Below, piece by piece: positions 38,331 to 46,338 of a stretch of 64,000 nucleotides of DNA. The DNA lies in the NCBI GenBank assembly GCA_902769875.1, contig CACXQV010000012.1, positions 29,554 to 93,553 of the forward strand, read 5' to 3'. Position 1 is the first letter of the stretch. Every line of letters starts with the position of its first letter. Made by a program: the position numbers and the translations under genes. This DNA is from an uncultured Bacteroidia bacterium (GTDB taxonomy: Bacteria > Bacteroidota > Bacteroidia > Bacteroidales > F082). The notes below the pieces were generated by a model. The model was not told the DNA's origin. It did not search any database and saw only the letters and a program-made list of their open reading frames with translations.

Positions 38331-38981
38331 ATGGCACTGAACAACCTTTTCACAAGGGGCGGAAACCGCGACAAGCACTTCTTCCCCACCTATTTGCAGC
38401 AGGCCGAGACCGCCCAAGTGGCCGCCAAATACCTCAAGGAACTCGTCAAAAGCGACGACAACGAGGAACGCAAGCTGCTCACCCGAATGATCAAGAAACA
38501 AGAAACGACCGGCGACGAGCTGCTGCGCGAGTTCTACATCGAGCTCAACGAAGCCTTCGTCACGCCCTTCGACCGCGAAGACATGAACGCCCTCGCAATG
38601 GACTTGGACAGGTTCCTCGACTTCATCAACCACTCGGCCAAGACCATCCTGATGTACAACCCCAAGAAAATCGACAAGCAAATCAAGGAAATCATCGACA
38701 ACATCCACGAGGACGCCAACATCATCCTGCAAGTCTTCGGTCTGATTGACGACATCGGCAAGAACCATCAGCAAATCAGCGAATTGTGCCAAAAAGTGAC
38801 CTTGGTCGAACACGCCGTCGACGACATTTACGGCGATTACATCTCCTACCTCTTCACCAACGAGCAAGACGAGATTGAATTGCTGAAATACAAGGAGATA
38901 GCCCAAGTGGTGGAAGACACCACCGACCGCGCCAAGGACGTTACCACCACCGTTAAAAGCCTTTTAATAAAAGAATCGTGA
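38331..38981 (+). CDS. DUF47 (PhoU-like) protein, copy 1
   Basis: 216 residues, all helical, with the PhoU-like repeats ELVKSDDNEERKLLTRMIKK ... GDELLREFYIELNEAFVTPF and DREDMNALAMDLDRFLDFIN. DUF47 proteins bind metal and act as accessory factors or regulators of PiT phosphate transporters. The stop overlaps the start of the transporter by one base. The related gene at 40054 has the same length (216) and motif order, so the transporter is flanked by two paralogs that could form a heteromer. Confidence 0.88.
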   Translation: MALNNLFTRGGNRDKHFFPTYLQQAETAQVAAKYLKELVKSDDNEERKLLTRMIKKQETTGDELLREFYIELNEAFVTPFDREDMNALAMDLDRFLDFINHSAKTILMYNPKKIDKQIKEIIDNIHEDANIILQVFGLIDDIGKNHQQISELCQKVTLVEHAVDDIYGDYISYLFTNEQDEIELLKYKEIAQVVEDTTDRAKDVTTTVKSLLIKES

Positions 38982-40048
38982 TGAACCTCCTGACCATTGC
39001 CATCGTCCTTTCCATCCTGTTGGCCTTCGTCTTCACCTTCCTCAACGGAATGAACGATGCCGCCAACTCGATTTCGACCATCATTGCGACCAAGGTGATG
39101 ACCCCGGTGCAGGCCATCCTTTGGGCTTCGTTTTGGGAGTTTACGGCCTTCATCGTCATCAGGCTCATCCTCAACCAGCAGTTTGCCGTGGGCAACACCA
39201 TGGCCAACTTCGCCGACCAAAACGTCATCGACCCATACCTTATTCTCTCCGCCCTCGTCGGGGCTGCCATTTGGGTGGCCATCTGCACCAAAAGCGGCAT
39301 GCCCATTTCCACCTCACACGCCCTCATCGGAGGCATCATCGGGGCGGCGTGGTTCGTCAACGGGAGTGCGGTGCTGCACATGAAGCCTATCCTCATCACT
39401 TTGGCATTCATCGTACTGTCGCCGTTGATTGGACTGTTCCTCGGCTTCTTCTTGGAGTGTATCTTCCTGAAAATCTTCAAGAACCAGCCACGAAAACGGG
39501 TCGACAAGACCTTCAAGGTGTTGCAGCACTTCTCGACGGCGGCCTTCTGCATCGGCCACGGCTCCAACGACGCGCCCAAAACCATGGGCATCATCGCCGT
39601 GCTGATGGCCAGCGTATTCACCACGCAAGGCGTCACCCCTGAGATGAAGAACTTCATCGCCAACTTTTACGACAGCAGCCAGTCTTTCCATATCCCCGAC
39701 ACGCTTGCCGTCATCTGCTACATCATCATGTCGTTGGGCATCCTGATTGGCGGCAAGAACGTCATCAAGACCATGGGCGGCGGCTTGGCGAAAATCACCC
39801 CGGTGCGTGGTTTCTCCGCCGAGTTTGCCGGCGCCACCACCTTGATAGCCACCTCGTTTATGGGCATTCCCGTCAGCACGACGCACACCATCACGGGCGG
39901 TGTCATCGGCGTGGGCCTCACCGACGGGATGAAGTCGGTGAAATGGGTCACGGCCAAGCGCATCATCCTTTCGTGGGTGCTCACCATCCCCGTACCGCTT
40001 GCCATCGCGGGCGTGCTTAACTTGTTGTTCCACCTCTTACCCATCTGA
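38981..40048 (+). CDS. PiT-family inorganic phosphate transporter
   Basis: 355 residues with about ten hydrophobic segments. Signature repeats are FTFLNGMNDAANSISTIIAT near the N-terminus and IGHGSNDAPKTMGIIAVLMA in the second half, plus the STSHALIGGIIGA and VSTTHTITGGVIGVG pairs. Low-affinity metal-phosphate symporter in the inner membrane. Start at ATG 38981, overlapping the DUF47 stop. A second DUF47 gene follows five bases after its stop. Confidence 0.93.
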   Translation: MNLLTIAIVLSILLAFVFTFLNGMNDAANSISTIIATKVMTPVQAILWASFWEFTAFIVIRLILNQQFAVGNTMANFADQNVIDPYLILSALVGAAIWVAICTKSGMPISTSHALIGGIIGAAWFVNGSAVLHMKPILITLAFIVLSPLIGLFLGFFLECIFLKIFKNQPRKRVDKTFKVLQHFSTAAFCIGHGSNDAPKTMGIIAVLMASVFTTQGVTPEMKNFIANFYDSSQSFHIPDTLAVICYIIMSLGILIGGKNVIKTMGGGLAKITPVRGFSAEFAGATTLIATSFMGIPVSTTHTITGGVIGVGLTDGMKSVKWVTAKRIILSWVLTIPVPLAIAGVLNLLFHLLPI

Positions 40049-40053
40049 ACGCC

Positions 40054-40704
40054 ATGAGTCTCAACAGTTTCTTCCAGTTTTTCGTCCCCAAGGAGAAGAA
40101 ATTCTACCCGCTCTACCAAAAGCAGGCCGAATACACCGAGAAAGCCTCCAAATTGCTGAGGCAGATGCTTTTGGAGACCGACCTCAACCAATTGGAAAAC
40201 CTGAAAAAGGAAATCAAGGCCTGCGAAACGGGTGGCGACGAGGTGCTGCGCGACTTCTACAGCCAGCTTTTCAACGCCGTGCTCACCCCCTTCGACCGTG
40301 AAGAAGTACACGAACTGGCCGAGATGATGGACACGTTCCTCGACCACATCGACGACTCGGCCAACATCGTCCTCACCCGACGCTTCCTCGCCGTGGACGA
40401 AGACCTTACCACGATGGCTGACAACATCGTGTTTGCAGCAGAAAACCTCAGCCTCATCTTCGTCGACCTTCCTGACATCGACAACATAAAAGGCAAGGAA
40501 ATCGTACGCCTCTGCCACGAAATCAAGAACCTGGAAAACGAAAACGACGTGCTTTACGGCAGCTATATCAGCAAATTGTTCCAACAAGACTACAGCCTCA
40601 CCGAAATCATCAAGCGAAAAGACTTGGTGCAAGTGCTCGAAAACACGACCAATTCGGTGAAATACGTAGCAGACAAAATCAGGAGTATCATTAGCAAAAT
40701 GTAA
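40054..40704 (+). CDS. DUF47 (PhoU-like) protein, copy 2
   Basis: 216 residues, paralog of the gene at 38331 (ACETGGDEVLRDFYSQLFNA, VLTPFDREEVHELAEMMD). It is the last gene of the three-gene unit. Low-complexity repeats start directly behind its stop codon. Same expected role as copy 1: partner or regulator of the PiT transporter. Confidence 0.87.
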   Translation: MSLNSFFQFFVPKEKKFYPLYQKQAEYTEKASKLLRQMLLETDLNQLENLKKEIKACETGGDEVLRDFYSQLFNAVLTPFDREEVHELAEMMDTFLDHIDDSANIVLTRRFLAVDEDLTTMADNIVFAAENLSLIFVDLPDIDNIKGKEIVRLCHEIKNLENENDVLYGSYISKLFQQDYSLTEIIKRKDLVQVLENTTNSVKYVADKIRSIISKM

Positions 40705-40928
40705 TTGGCTATTGGCTGTTGGCTGTTGGCTATTGGCTATTGGCTGTTGGCCGTTGGCCATTGACCGTTGGCTCAACTGACTGACCAAACAACAGCAACG
40801 ACGACTGCAACAACGACAGCAACAACGACGACAACAACAACGACGACAGCAACAACGACAGCAACAACGACGACAACATCGACAACAGAAACGACGACAG
40901 CAACAACAAAAACAACAACACAACAACG
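40705..40928. repeat. two adjoining microsatellite-like tracts
   Basis: 40705-40775 repeats TTGGCTATTGGCTGT-like words. 40787-40928 is a run of AAC/GAC triplets (ACAACGACGACAACAACAAC and so on). No coding function is supported; the frames give poly-Thr or poly-Leu. The tract ends a few bases before the NAPRTase start. Confidence 0.85.
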
Positions 40929-40930
40929 AT

Positions 40931-42124
40931 ATGCGACAAATCATCAACAGCTTGTTAGACAACGACCTATACACATTCAGCGTGTGCTATGCCTACCTCC
41001 AGAAATTTCCCCGCGCCATCGGGCAATACACCTTCGTGGACCGCAACAACACGGTTTATCCCGACGGGTTCGCGGCGAAGCTGAAGGAGCAATTCGACAG
41101 CTACGCCAACCTCAGAATCACCGATGAGGAGGTGCGTTTCATGAAGCGCAAATGCTACTACTTCCCGCTGTGGTTCTTCACCTTCCTGAGAGGCTTTCAC
41201 ATGAGGCCCTCCGAGGTGGAGGTGAGCCAAGACGAGGAAGGCCACTTGCACATCAGCGTCACGGGGCTGCTGTGGCGAACCGTGTTTTGGGAAATGCCCA
41301 TCTTGGCCACCGTGTCGGAGATGATGCACGAGCTGAAAGGCGAATTCGAGCACTACGACGCCGAGAAGGAATACAAGAAATCATACGCCAAGGCCATCCG
41401 CCTGATCGGCAACGGCGTCAAGTTCAGCGACTTCGGCACGCGCCGCCGTTTCTCCTTCGCGCATCAGGACATGGTCATCCGCAGCTTCATCGACGCGCAA
41501 AAGCAGTTCACCAAGACCTGTTTCGTGGGCACGTCGAATGTGCTCTTGGCCATGAAATACGACCTCACCCCCATCGGCACGATGAGCCACCAGTTCATTG
41601 AGACCTGCTCGCTCTATGGCTACAACGAAGCCAACTACTTGGCGATGGACTATTGGCAGGATGTGTATGCCGGCAGCTTGGGCGTGTTCCTCTACGACAC
41701 CTATACCCGCAAAGCCTTCTTCCAAAACTTCACCACCCTGCACGCCAAACTGTTTGACGGATTGCGCGTGGACAGCGGCAACAACTACGAGGCACTCGAG
41801 GAAATCATAGGGAAATACAAGGAACTCGGCGTGGACCCCGCCCAAAAGTCCATCATCTTCAGCAACGGACTGAACGTGGACGAAGCCTTGGCCATCCACG
41901 AGGCCGTGAACGACAGGATGCAAGACTCCTACGGCATAGGCACACACCTGACCTGCGACATCGACAACGTGAAGGCGATGAACATCGTGGTGAAACTCAC
42001 CGCCGCCAAAATCACCGAAAAGAGAAACTGGAAAAAGGTGGTCAAGCTGAGCGACGACCTCGGCAAATACACCGGCGACCCGGAGGAAATAGAGATTTGC
42101 AAGAAAACTTTGGAAATTGACTAA
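40931..42124 (+). CDS. pncB: nicotinate phosphoribosyltransferase
   Basis: 397 residues. Makes nicotinate mononucleotide from nicotinate and PRPP in NAD salvage. Family features: an N-terminal LLDNDLYTFSVCYAYL, FSDFGTRRRFSFAHQD (the His-containing region phosphorylated in PncB enzymes), VGTSNVLLAMKYDLTPIGTM, and GLRVDSGNNYEALEEI. Length and order match bacterial PncB. The promoter region consists of triplet repeats, which is odd for a housekeeping gene. Confidence 0.93.
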   Translation: MRQIINSLLDNDLYTFSVCYAYLQKFPRAIGQYTFVDRNNTVYPDGFAAKLKEQFDSYANLRITDEEVRFMKRKCYYFPLWFFTFLRGFHMRPSEVEVSQDEEGHLHISVTGLLWRTVFWEMPILATVSEMMHELKGEFEHYDAEKEYKKSYAKAIRLIGNGVKFSDFGTRRRFSFAHQDMVIRSFIDAQKQFTKTCFVGTSNVLLAMKYDLTPIGTMSHQFIETCSLYGYNEANYLAMDYWQDVYAGSLGVFLYDTYTRKAFFQNFTTLHAKLFDGLRVDSGNNYEALEEIIGKYKELGVDPAQKSIIFSNGLNVDEALAIHEAVNDRMQDSYGIGTHLTCDIDNVKAMNIVVKLTAAKITEKRNWKKVVKLSDDLGKYTGDPEEIEICKKTLEID

Positions 42125-42125
42125 T

Positions 42126-42311
42126 GGGGATTTTATTATCAAGAATTTGAGAATTAGAGAATTTTTGTTGTGTTGATTGTATGAATTATAGCGAAATCGA
42201 AGATTCAACGTAGTTAAGGGGATTTTTAATTATCAAGAATTTGAGAATTAGAGAATTTTTGTTGTGTTGATTGTATGAATTAAAGCGAAATCGATGATTT
42301 CAACGTAATTG
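42126..42311. repeat. tandem duplication of a 92-base intergenic unit
   Basis: Units 42126-42217 and 42218-42311 both begin GGGGATTTT, contain ATCAAGAATTTGAGAATTAG and end near CAACGTA.TT. Few differences, so the duplication is recent. No gene inside. Confidence 0.85.
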
Positions 42312-42357
42312 ATTTGAGACAAAATTGCAGACAATTTTAGAAGCACAATAGAGAACC

Positions 42358-42813
42358 ATGACCACAAGGATTTTGTTTGTATGCCACGGCAACATCTGCC
42401 GCAGCCCGATGGCCGAGTTTGTGATGAAACGCCTCGTGGAGGAAGCCGGGCTTTCTGACAGGTTCGAAATAGCCTCAGCCGCCACCTCGACCGAGGAAAC
42501 AGGCAACCCCGTCTATCCCCCGGCGCGGCAGAAGCTGGCCGAACATGGCATTGCTTGCCAAGGCAAGACCGCCCGACAGATAACCCGCGACGACTACCGC
42601 CACTACGACCTCATCATCGCCATGGACCGCAACAACCTGCGCAACCTGCGGCGGATGTTGGGCGAGGACACCCAGCACAAAATAAGCCTGCTGATGGACT
42701 ACACCCAGCGCCCGGGCGACGTGGCCGACCCTTGGTACACCGGCGACTTCGAGGCCACTTGGAGAGATGTCGTGGAAGGCTGCCATGGCATATTGAACGC
42801 CTGCGGTTTGTGA
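42358..42813 (+). CDS. low-molecular-weight protein-tyrosine phosphatase
   Basis: 151 residues. The catalytic P-loop CHGNICRSP lies at residues 9-17, with the general-acid loop DPWYTGDFEATW near 122. In bacteria such enzymes often act on tyrosine kinases that control capsule export, but no BY-kinase is adjacent here; the polysaccharide block starts 15 kb away. All catalytic residues are present. It ends 340 bases before the STAND ATPase gene. Confidence 0.92.
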   Translation: MTTRILFVCHGNICRSPMAEFVMKRLVEEAGLSDRFEIASAATSTEETGNPVYPPARQKLAEHGIACQGKTARQITRDDYRHYDLIIAMDRNNLRNLRRMLGEDTQHKISLLMDYTQRPGDVADPWYTGDFEATWRDVVEGCHGILNACGL

Positions 42814-43152
42814 AACCCATTTGTTCGTTTTCGGTTACAACAATTTCTTCAATTCCAAATAAGCCGCCCACTCCTTCTCGCTCAACTGTTCTTTCAACCA
42901 TTCCCCAAAATCTTTCTCTATATTGGCTTCTTGATAGCAAGTGGCAAGACCTTGAAAACAATCTATTGTATAGAGATGGTTCTTGATTTTGAGGTATAAT
43001 AGACAAAAATGATTGGTGAAGTATAATGTAAATCACTGACAGCAAATCGCATAAAAGCGATTAATGGCTGTTAGATGAAAGCGTTTTCATCTAACTGCTT
43101 TTTTATACTAAGAAATAGAAGAGAAAGATGCCCCAAATATGGCTTTTTGGCT
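42814..43152. other. intergenic region with a gene remnant
   Basis: It contains the 3' remnant of a TPR-protein gene at 42835-42960. The rest holds a short palindrome-like stretch near 43050-43100 (AAAGCGATTAATGGC and neighbours) and nothing else I can name. Confidence 0.5.
42835..42960 (-). pseudogene. C-terminal remnant of an NLR/TPR-type protein
   Basis: The minus frame ending at the TAA at 42837-42835 reads FQGLATCYQEANIEKDFGEW and continues LKEQLSEKEWAAYLELKKLL. This parallels NFTNCYYKANMGEKIDEWVK near the end of the STAND ATPase encoded next door. It has no start or upstream TPRs, so it is a leftover of a related gene or of the original end of the neighbour. Confidence 0.6.
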
Positions 43153-45699
43153 TCAATGACGAGGGCCTCCTGAATTGCGCCTACCTGATGAGCGTTTATG
43201 AGAAGAATTTTTGCGAGATTTAGCAGCAGAAGAACAACTACCTCTGATTCTTCTCGATTCAAACAAAACTTCAATCAATTCCATACTATACCTCCTTTCC
43301 TTATCATTCAAATGGATTTTCACCCATTCATCGATTTTTTCCCCCATGTTTGCTTTATAATAACAATTGGTAAAGTTTTCTAAATACAGCTTTGCATCAC
43401 GATGTTTTATACCTCTATTTAGCCAAATATTCAATGCTCTAAAATAATAATCTACTGCTTTGTTATAATCTCCCATGTCTTCATATAAAACCGCAATGTT
43501 ATTGTATGTCGTGGCCGTGTAAGGATGGTCCTTGCCCAGCTTGGACTCTCTTATTTCCATGGCATTTTTGTGATACTCCAAAGCCTTGTCATAGTTGCCT
43601 ATGGCTCTATAAACATTTGCAATATTGTTGTATGTTATTGCAGTTAAAGGATGTTCCTTGCCCAACTTGGACTCTCTTATTCTCCGTGACTTTACGTAAT
43701 ACTCCAACGCCATATTGTAGCAACACATGTCTTCGTACACCGTAGCAAGATTGTTGTAGGTCGTGGCTGTATCTGGATGTTCCTTGCCCAACTTGGACTC
43801 TTTTATTTTCAGTGACTTTTCATAATAATCCAAAGCCTTGTTATAGTCGCCCATGGCTTCGTATATTCCAGCAACATTGTTGTAGGTCGTGGCAGTTGAG
43901 AGATGGTCTTTACCCAACTTGGACTCTCTTATTTCTAATGCCTTCTCAAAACACATCAATGCTTTGTCATAATCGCCCATATTTTTATACACCAAAGCGA
44001 TGTTGTTGTAGGTCGTGGCCGTGTAGGGATGGTCCTTGCCCAACTTGGACTCAAATATTTCCAATGCCTTCCCGTAATACTCCAAAGCCTTGTCGTAGTC
44101 TCCCATATCATCATAGGCATATCCTATATTATGCAAAACTGAAGCCAAAGTCTCCGTTTCTTCTTGCGCAACCGCACTGATTACAGACTCGGCAATATCT
44201 ATCCTTCGTTGTAAAAACAGATAACCGTCATCAATACCGAATGAAGCCTCTGAAAAATACTCCAAAATCTTATCTATAATTCCTTCGGGCGCAATGGCTT
44301 TCTTGTGGCCTTGCGCGTCGTCTGCGAAATCGAAACGGACAATCGCCCTCACCAAAGGATGCATCGAAAAGGCTTGCTTGCCCTCGTCATACGACAGCCA
44401 ACCGTCTTGTATCAACTCGTCCAAATCTTTGTTTTCAAAGCCAAACCATTGCCCTATTTCCTCAAGGGAGCACTCGCAATTCGCAGGCAGCACGGCAAAA
44501 CCGTTCAGCACTTTCTTGTCGGTATCCGAGCGTTTCTGTATATCGAACAAGCATCTCAAATGCCATTCAATGGTCGCATTGCCGTCATGGTGTTCCGTGC
44601 CAAACCTTCTCGCAACATCAAATCCTTCCTTAATCGTCTCATAATAAGACGCAAGGTTTTCCCGTTTCGCGCCCTTGGCCAACAGTTCGATGGTAAAAGT
44701 ATGGTAATGGGCCAATGCAACGATTTTGCCCACCCATTCAGGGTCGGCTTCGCTTCCATAATAATGGTTGAACACCGCTATGCAATCGTCCTTGTCCAAT
44801 GCTTTCAGCTCATATCGGAAATAGGGGCGCAAATCCTCCTTCAATCTCGAAGTCAGCAATATGGCCGTGTTTTCCCATCCCGTCAAATTTCGCAAATCCT
44901 CGTCGCATAATGGGTGTTGGTCGGTGTCATCGTCCACATTGTCAATGATGAACAGTTTCGTTTTCCCATCGTTGTGCAAATCGTTCATCATTGCTTCCCA
45001 AGGGTCTTTCCTGTCCCGATAATCCTCAATGCGATACAAGAAACTTTGCCTCAAACTTCCTTTATAGCCAATCCAAGCCACCTCATCAAACCGGTCCCTG
45101 TAGTTATGGAACAAGAGTTGGGCCAATTTGGTCTTGCCAATGCCCCCCAAGCCCGAAAGCATAACGTGCTTATTTTCGGAAAGCATCTCCCATAGTCCGT
45201 CCAAGTCTTTCTCACGGCCAATGACGGTGGAAGAGTCGGCCCACGCGGGAACGGAAGTCAAATAACGGATATTATCATCTATGTTTCGTTTCAATTCTTT
45301 AATCTTGTCTTCCAATCTACGTATTTCCTTCTCATTCTTCTCATTTGATTTCTTGACACTATAATTCAACTGCAAGATTTGCAAATATGCCCAAGTGTTG
45401 GCATCCTTTTCCAACTCTGTTTTGAACTGGTCCAAGAGTTTTTTGTCAAACAGGTTTGTCGAAGGAATTGAAGCATCGGGCGAATCCACCATCCAAACCA
45501 AGGCATCAATAACATCTTTTTGTTGTATGGCTACCTTGTCTTTCCAGATTTCATTGCCACGCGCCACCTTATCCAAGGCATCACCCAAAGCCTGTTCCAC
45601 TTTTTCTTCGAGCGACTTGGTAGGAAGAAGTTTTTGCAAAGCATTTGACGCGGCTTCTCCTGCAAGAAACTTCACTATTTCTAAAGCAATCTTTTCCAT
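43153..45699 (-). CDS. NLR-like STAND ATPase with tetratricopeptide repeats
   Basis: 848 residues. The N-terminal 1-150 is helical with a coiled-coil stretch (EKEIRRLEDKIKELKRNI), of no family I can name. The NB-ARC-like ATPase has GLGGIGKT at 183-190, LFIIDNVDD near 249 and an ILLTSR sensor. A winged-helix region near 410-470 is followed by six 42-residue TPRs (about 515-770) with the kinesin-light-chain-like unit YNNIA.VYE.MGDYDKALEYY. A basic Ser/Arg-rich tail of about 45 residues (GSCSSAAKSRKNSSHKRSSG) is unlike the family. Bacterial NB-ARC/NACHT STAND proteins include antiphage sensors; here that role is inference. The gene is AT-richer than its neighbours and has a paralogous remnant just downstream. 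Confidence 0.82.
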   Translation of the reverse strand: MEKIALEIVKFLAGEAASNALQKLLPTKSLEEKVEQALGDALDKVARGNEIWKDKVAIQQKDVIDALVWMVDSPDASIPSTNLFDKKLLDQFKTELEKDANTWAYLQILQLNYSVKKSNEKNEKEIRRLEDKIKELKRNIDDNIRYLTSVPAWADSSTVIGREKDLDGLWEMLSENKHVMLSGLGGIGKTKLAQLLFHNYRDRFDEVAWIGYKGSLRQSFLYRIEDYRDRKDPWEAMMNDLHNDGKTKLFIIDNVDDDTDQHPLCDEDLRNLTGWENTAILLTSRLKEDLRPYFRYELKALDKDDCIAVFNHYYGSEADPEWVGKIVALAHYHTFTIELLAKGAKRENLASYYETIKEGFDVARRFGTEHHDGNATIEWHLRCLFDIQKRSDTDKKVLNGFAVLPANCECSLEEIGQWFGFENKDLDELIQDGWLSYDEGKQAFSMHPLVRAIVRFDFADDAQGHKKAIAPEGIIDKILEYFSEASFGIDDGYLFLQRRIDIAESVISAVAQEETETLASVLHNIGYAYDDMGDYDKALEYYGKALEIFESKLGKDHPYTATTYNNIALVYKNMGDYDKALMCFEKALEIRESKLGKDHLSTATTYNNVAGIYEAMGDYNKALDYYEKSLKIKESKLGKEHPDTATTYNNLATVYEDMCCYNMALEYYVKSRRIRESKLGKEHPLTAITYNNIANVYRAIGNYDKALEYHKNAMEIRESKLGKDHPYTATTYNNIAVLYEDMGDYNKAVDYYFRALNIWLNRGIKHRDAKLYLENFTNCYYKANMGEKIDEWVKIHLNDKERRYSMELIEVLFESRRIRGSCSSAAKSRKNSSHKRSSGRRNSGGPRH

Positions 45700-45854
45700 A
45701 TCCTAAACCGATTTTCGACTTGCAAAGATACAAGTCTCACTCTTGAAACACAAAAAAATCGCCAAAAATTACGGTGATTCCGTCAAATTACGCCAAAAAC
45801 GGATGGCTCAAGATCAAAATATAACTGATTTTCCCTGTCTCAAGGTATGGTGTC

Positions 45855-45943
45855 ACACAGATTCCACGGATTCCACTGATTTTCTGCATATAGCAGCCGC
45901 TCGCCATTGGCGAGCAATATCTGTGTAATCAGTGAAATCCGTG
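45855..45943. repeat. intergenic palindrome (CACGGATT.CACTGATT type)
   Basis: CACGGATTCCACTGATT (45864-45880) and AATCAGTGAAATCCGTG (45927-45943) are inverted. The outer CACAGAT/ATCTGTG and an inner GCTCGCC/GGCGAGC hairpin complete the structure. This is a widespread Bacteroidota-type repeat. Confidence 0.7.
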
Positions 45944-45988
45944 AGACCTGAAAAACAGTCTTTTGACATACTATAGCGAAACGGATAA

Positions 45989-46024
45989 AGAAAAACCCTA
46001 ACTGACTGATAATCAATTAGGGTT
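45989..46024 (-). terminator. terminator of the tRNA-Leu unit
   Basis: Minus-strand AACCCTAA/TTAGGGTT stem followed by TTTTTC. Same stem as the terminator at 24075. Confidence 0.8.
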
Positions 46025-46037
46025 ACTTGTTTTGCCG

Positions 46038-46119
46038 TGCCCCGAACAGGAGTCGAACCTGCACACCTCTCGATATACGCACCTGAAACGTACGCGTCTA
46101 CCAATTCCGCCATCGGGGC
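46038..46119 (-). tRNA. tRNA-Leu (CAG)
   Basis: Acceptor GCCCCGA/TCGGGGC, D arm with GGAATTGGTAGACGC, anticodon arm TACGT-TTCAGGT-GCGTA (anticodon CAG), long class II variable arm, T arm CAGG-TTCGACT-CCTG. CCA is not encoded. Confidence 0.95.
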
Positions 46120-46129
46120 TTGGAATGAG

Positions 46130-46213
46130 TGCCCAGGACAAGAGTCGAACTTGCATGCCGTAATCGGCACCACCCCCTCAAAGTGGCGTGTCTACCAATT
46201 TCACCACCTGGGC
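46130..46213 (-). tRNA. tRNA-Leu (GAG)
   Basis: Acceptor GCCCAGG/CCTGGGC, anticodon arm CCACT-TTGAGGG-GGTGG (anticodon GAG), long variable arm with TGCCG/CGGCA, T arm CAAG-TTCGACT-CTTG. It lies upstream of tRNA-Leu (CAG) in the same unit. Confidence 0.95.
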
Positions 46214-46307
46214 TTGAAATCGGCTGCAAAGATACAGCTTTTTTCAATGCCGCAACACTTTTTCAGAAAAATTTTGTCATTTTTTTTCATTGCATTACTT
46301 AATTTCC

Positions 46308-46315
46308 TATTTTTG
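46308..46315 (+). promoter_or_regulatory. -7 promoter box of the DUF4301 gene
   Basis: TATTTTTG, 24 bases before the start at 46339. Confidence 0.55.
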
Positions 46316-46338
46316 AAGCGTATAAAAAAAACCTAATT

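Noticed and set aside
40768-41127. Poly-threonine protein
   Set aside because: Product of the triplet microsatellite running into the wrong frame of pncB.
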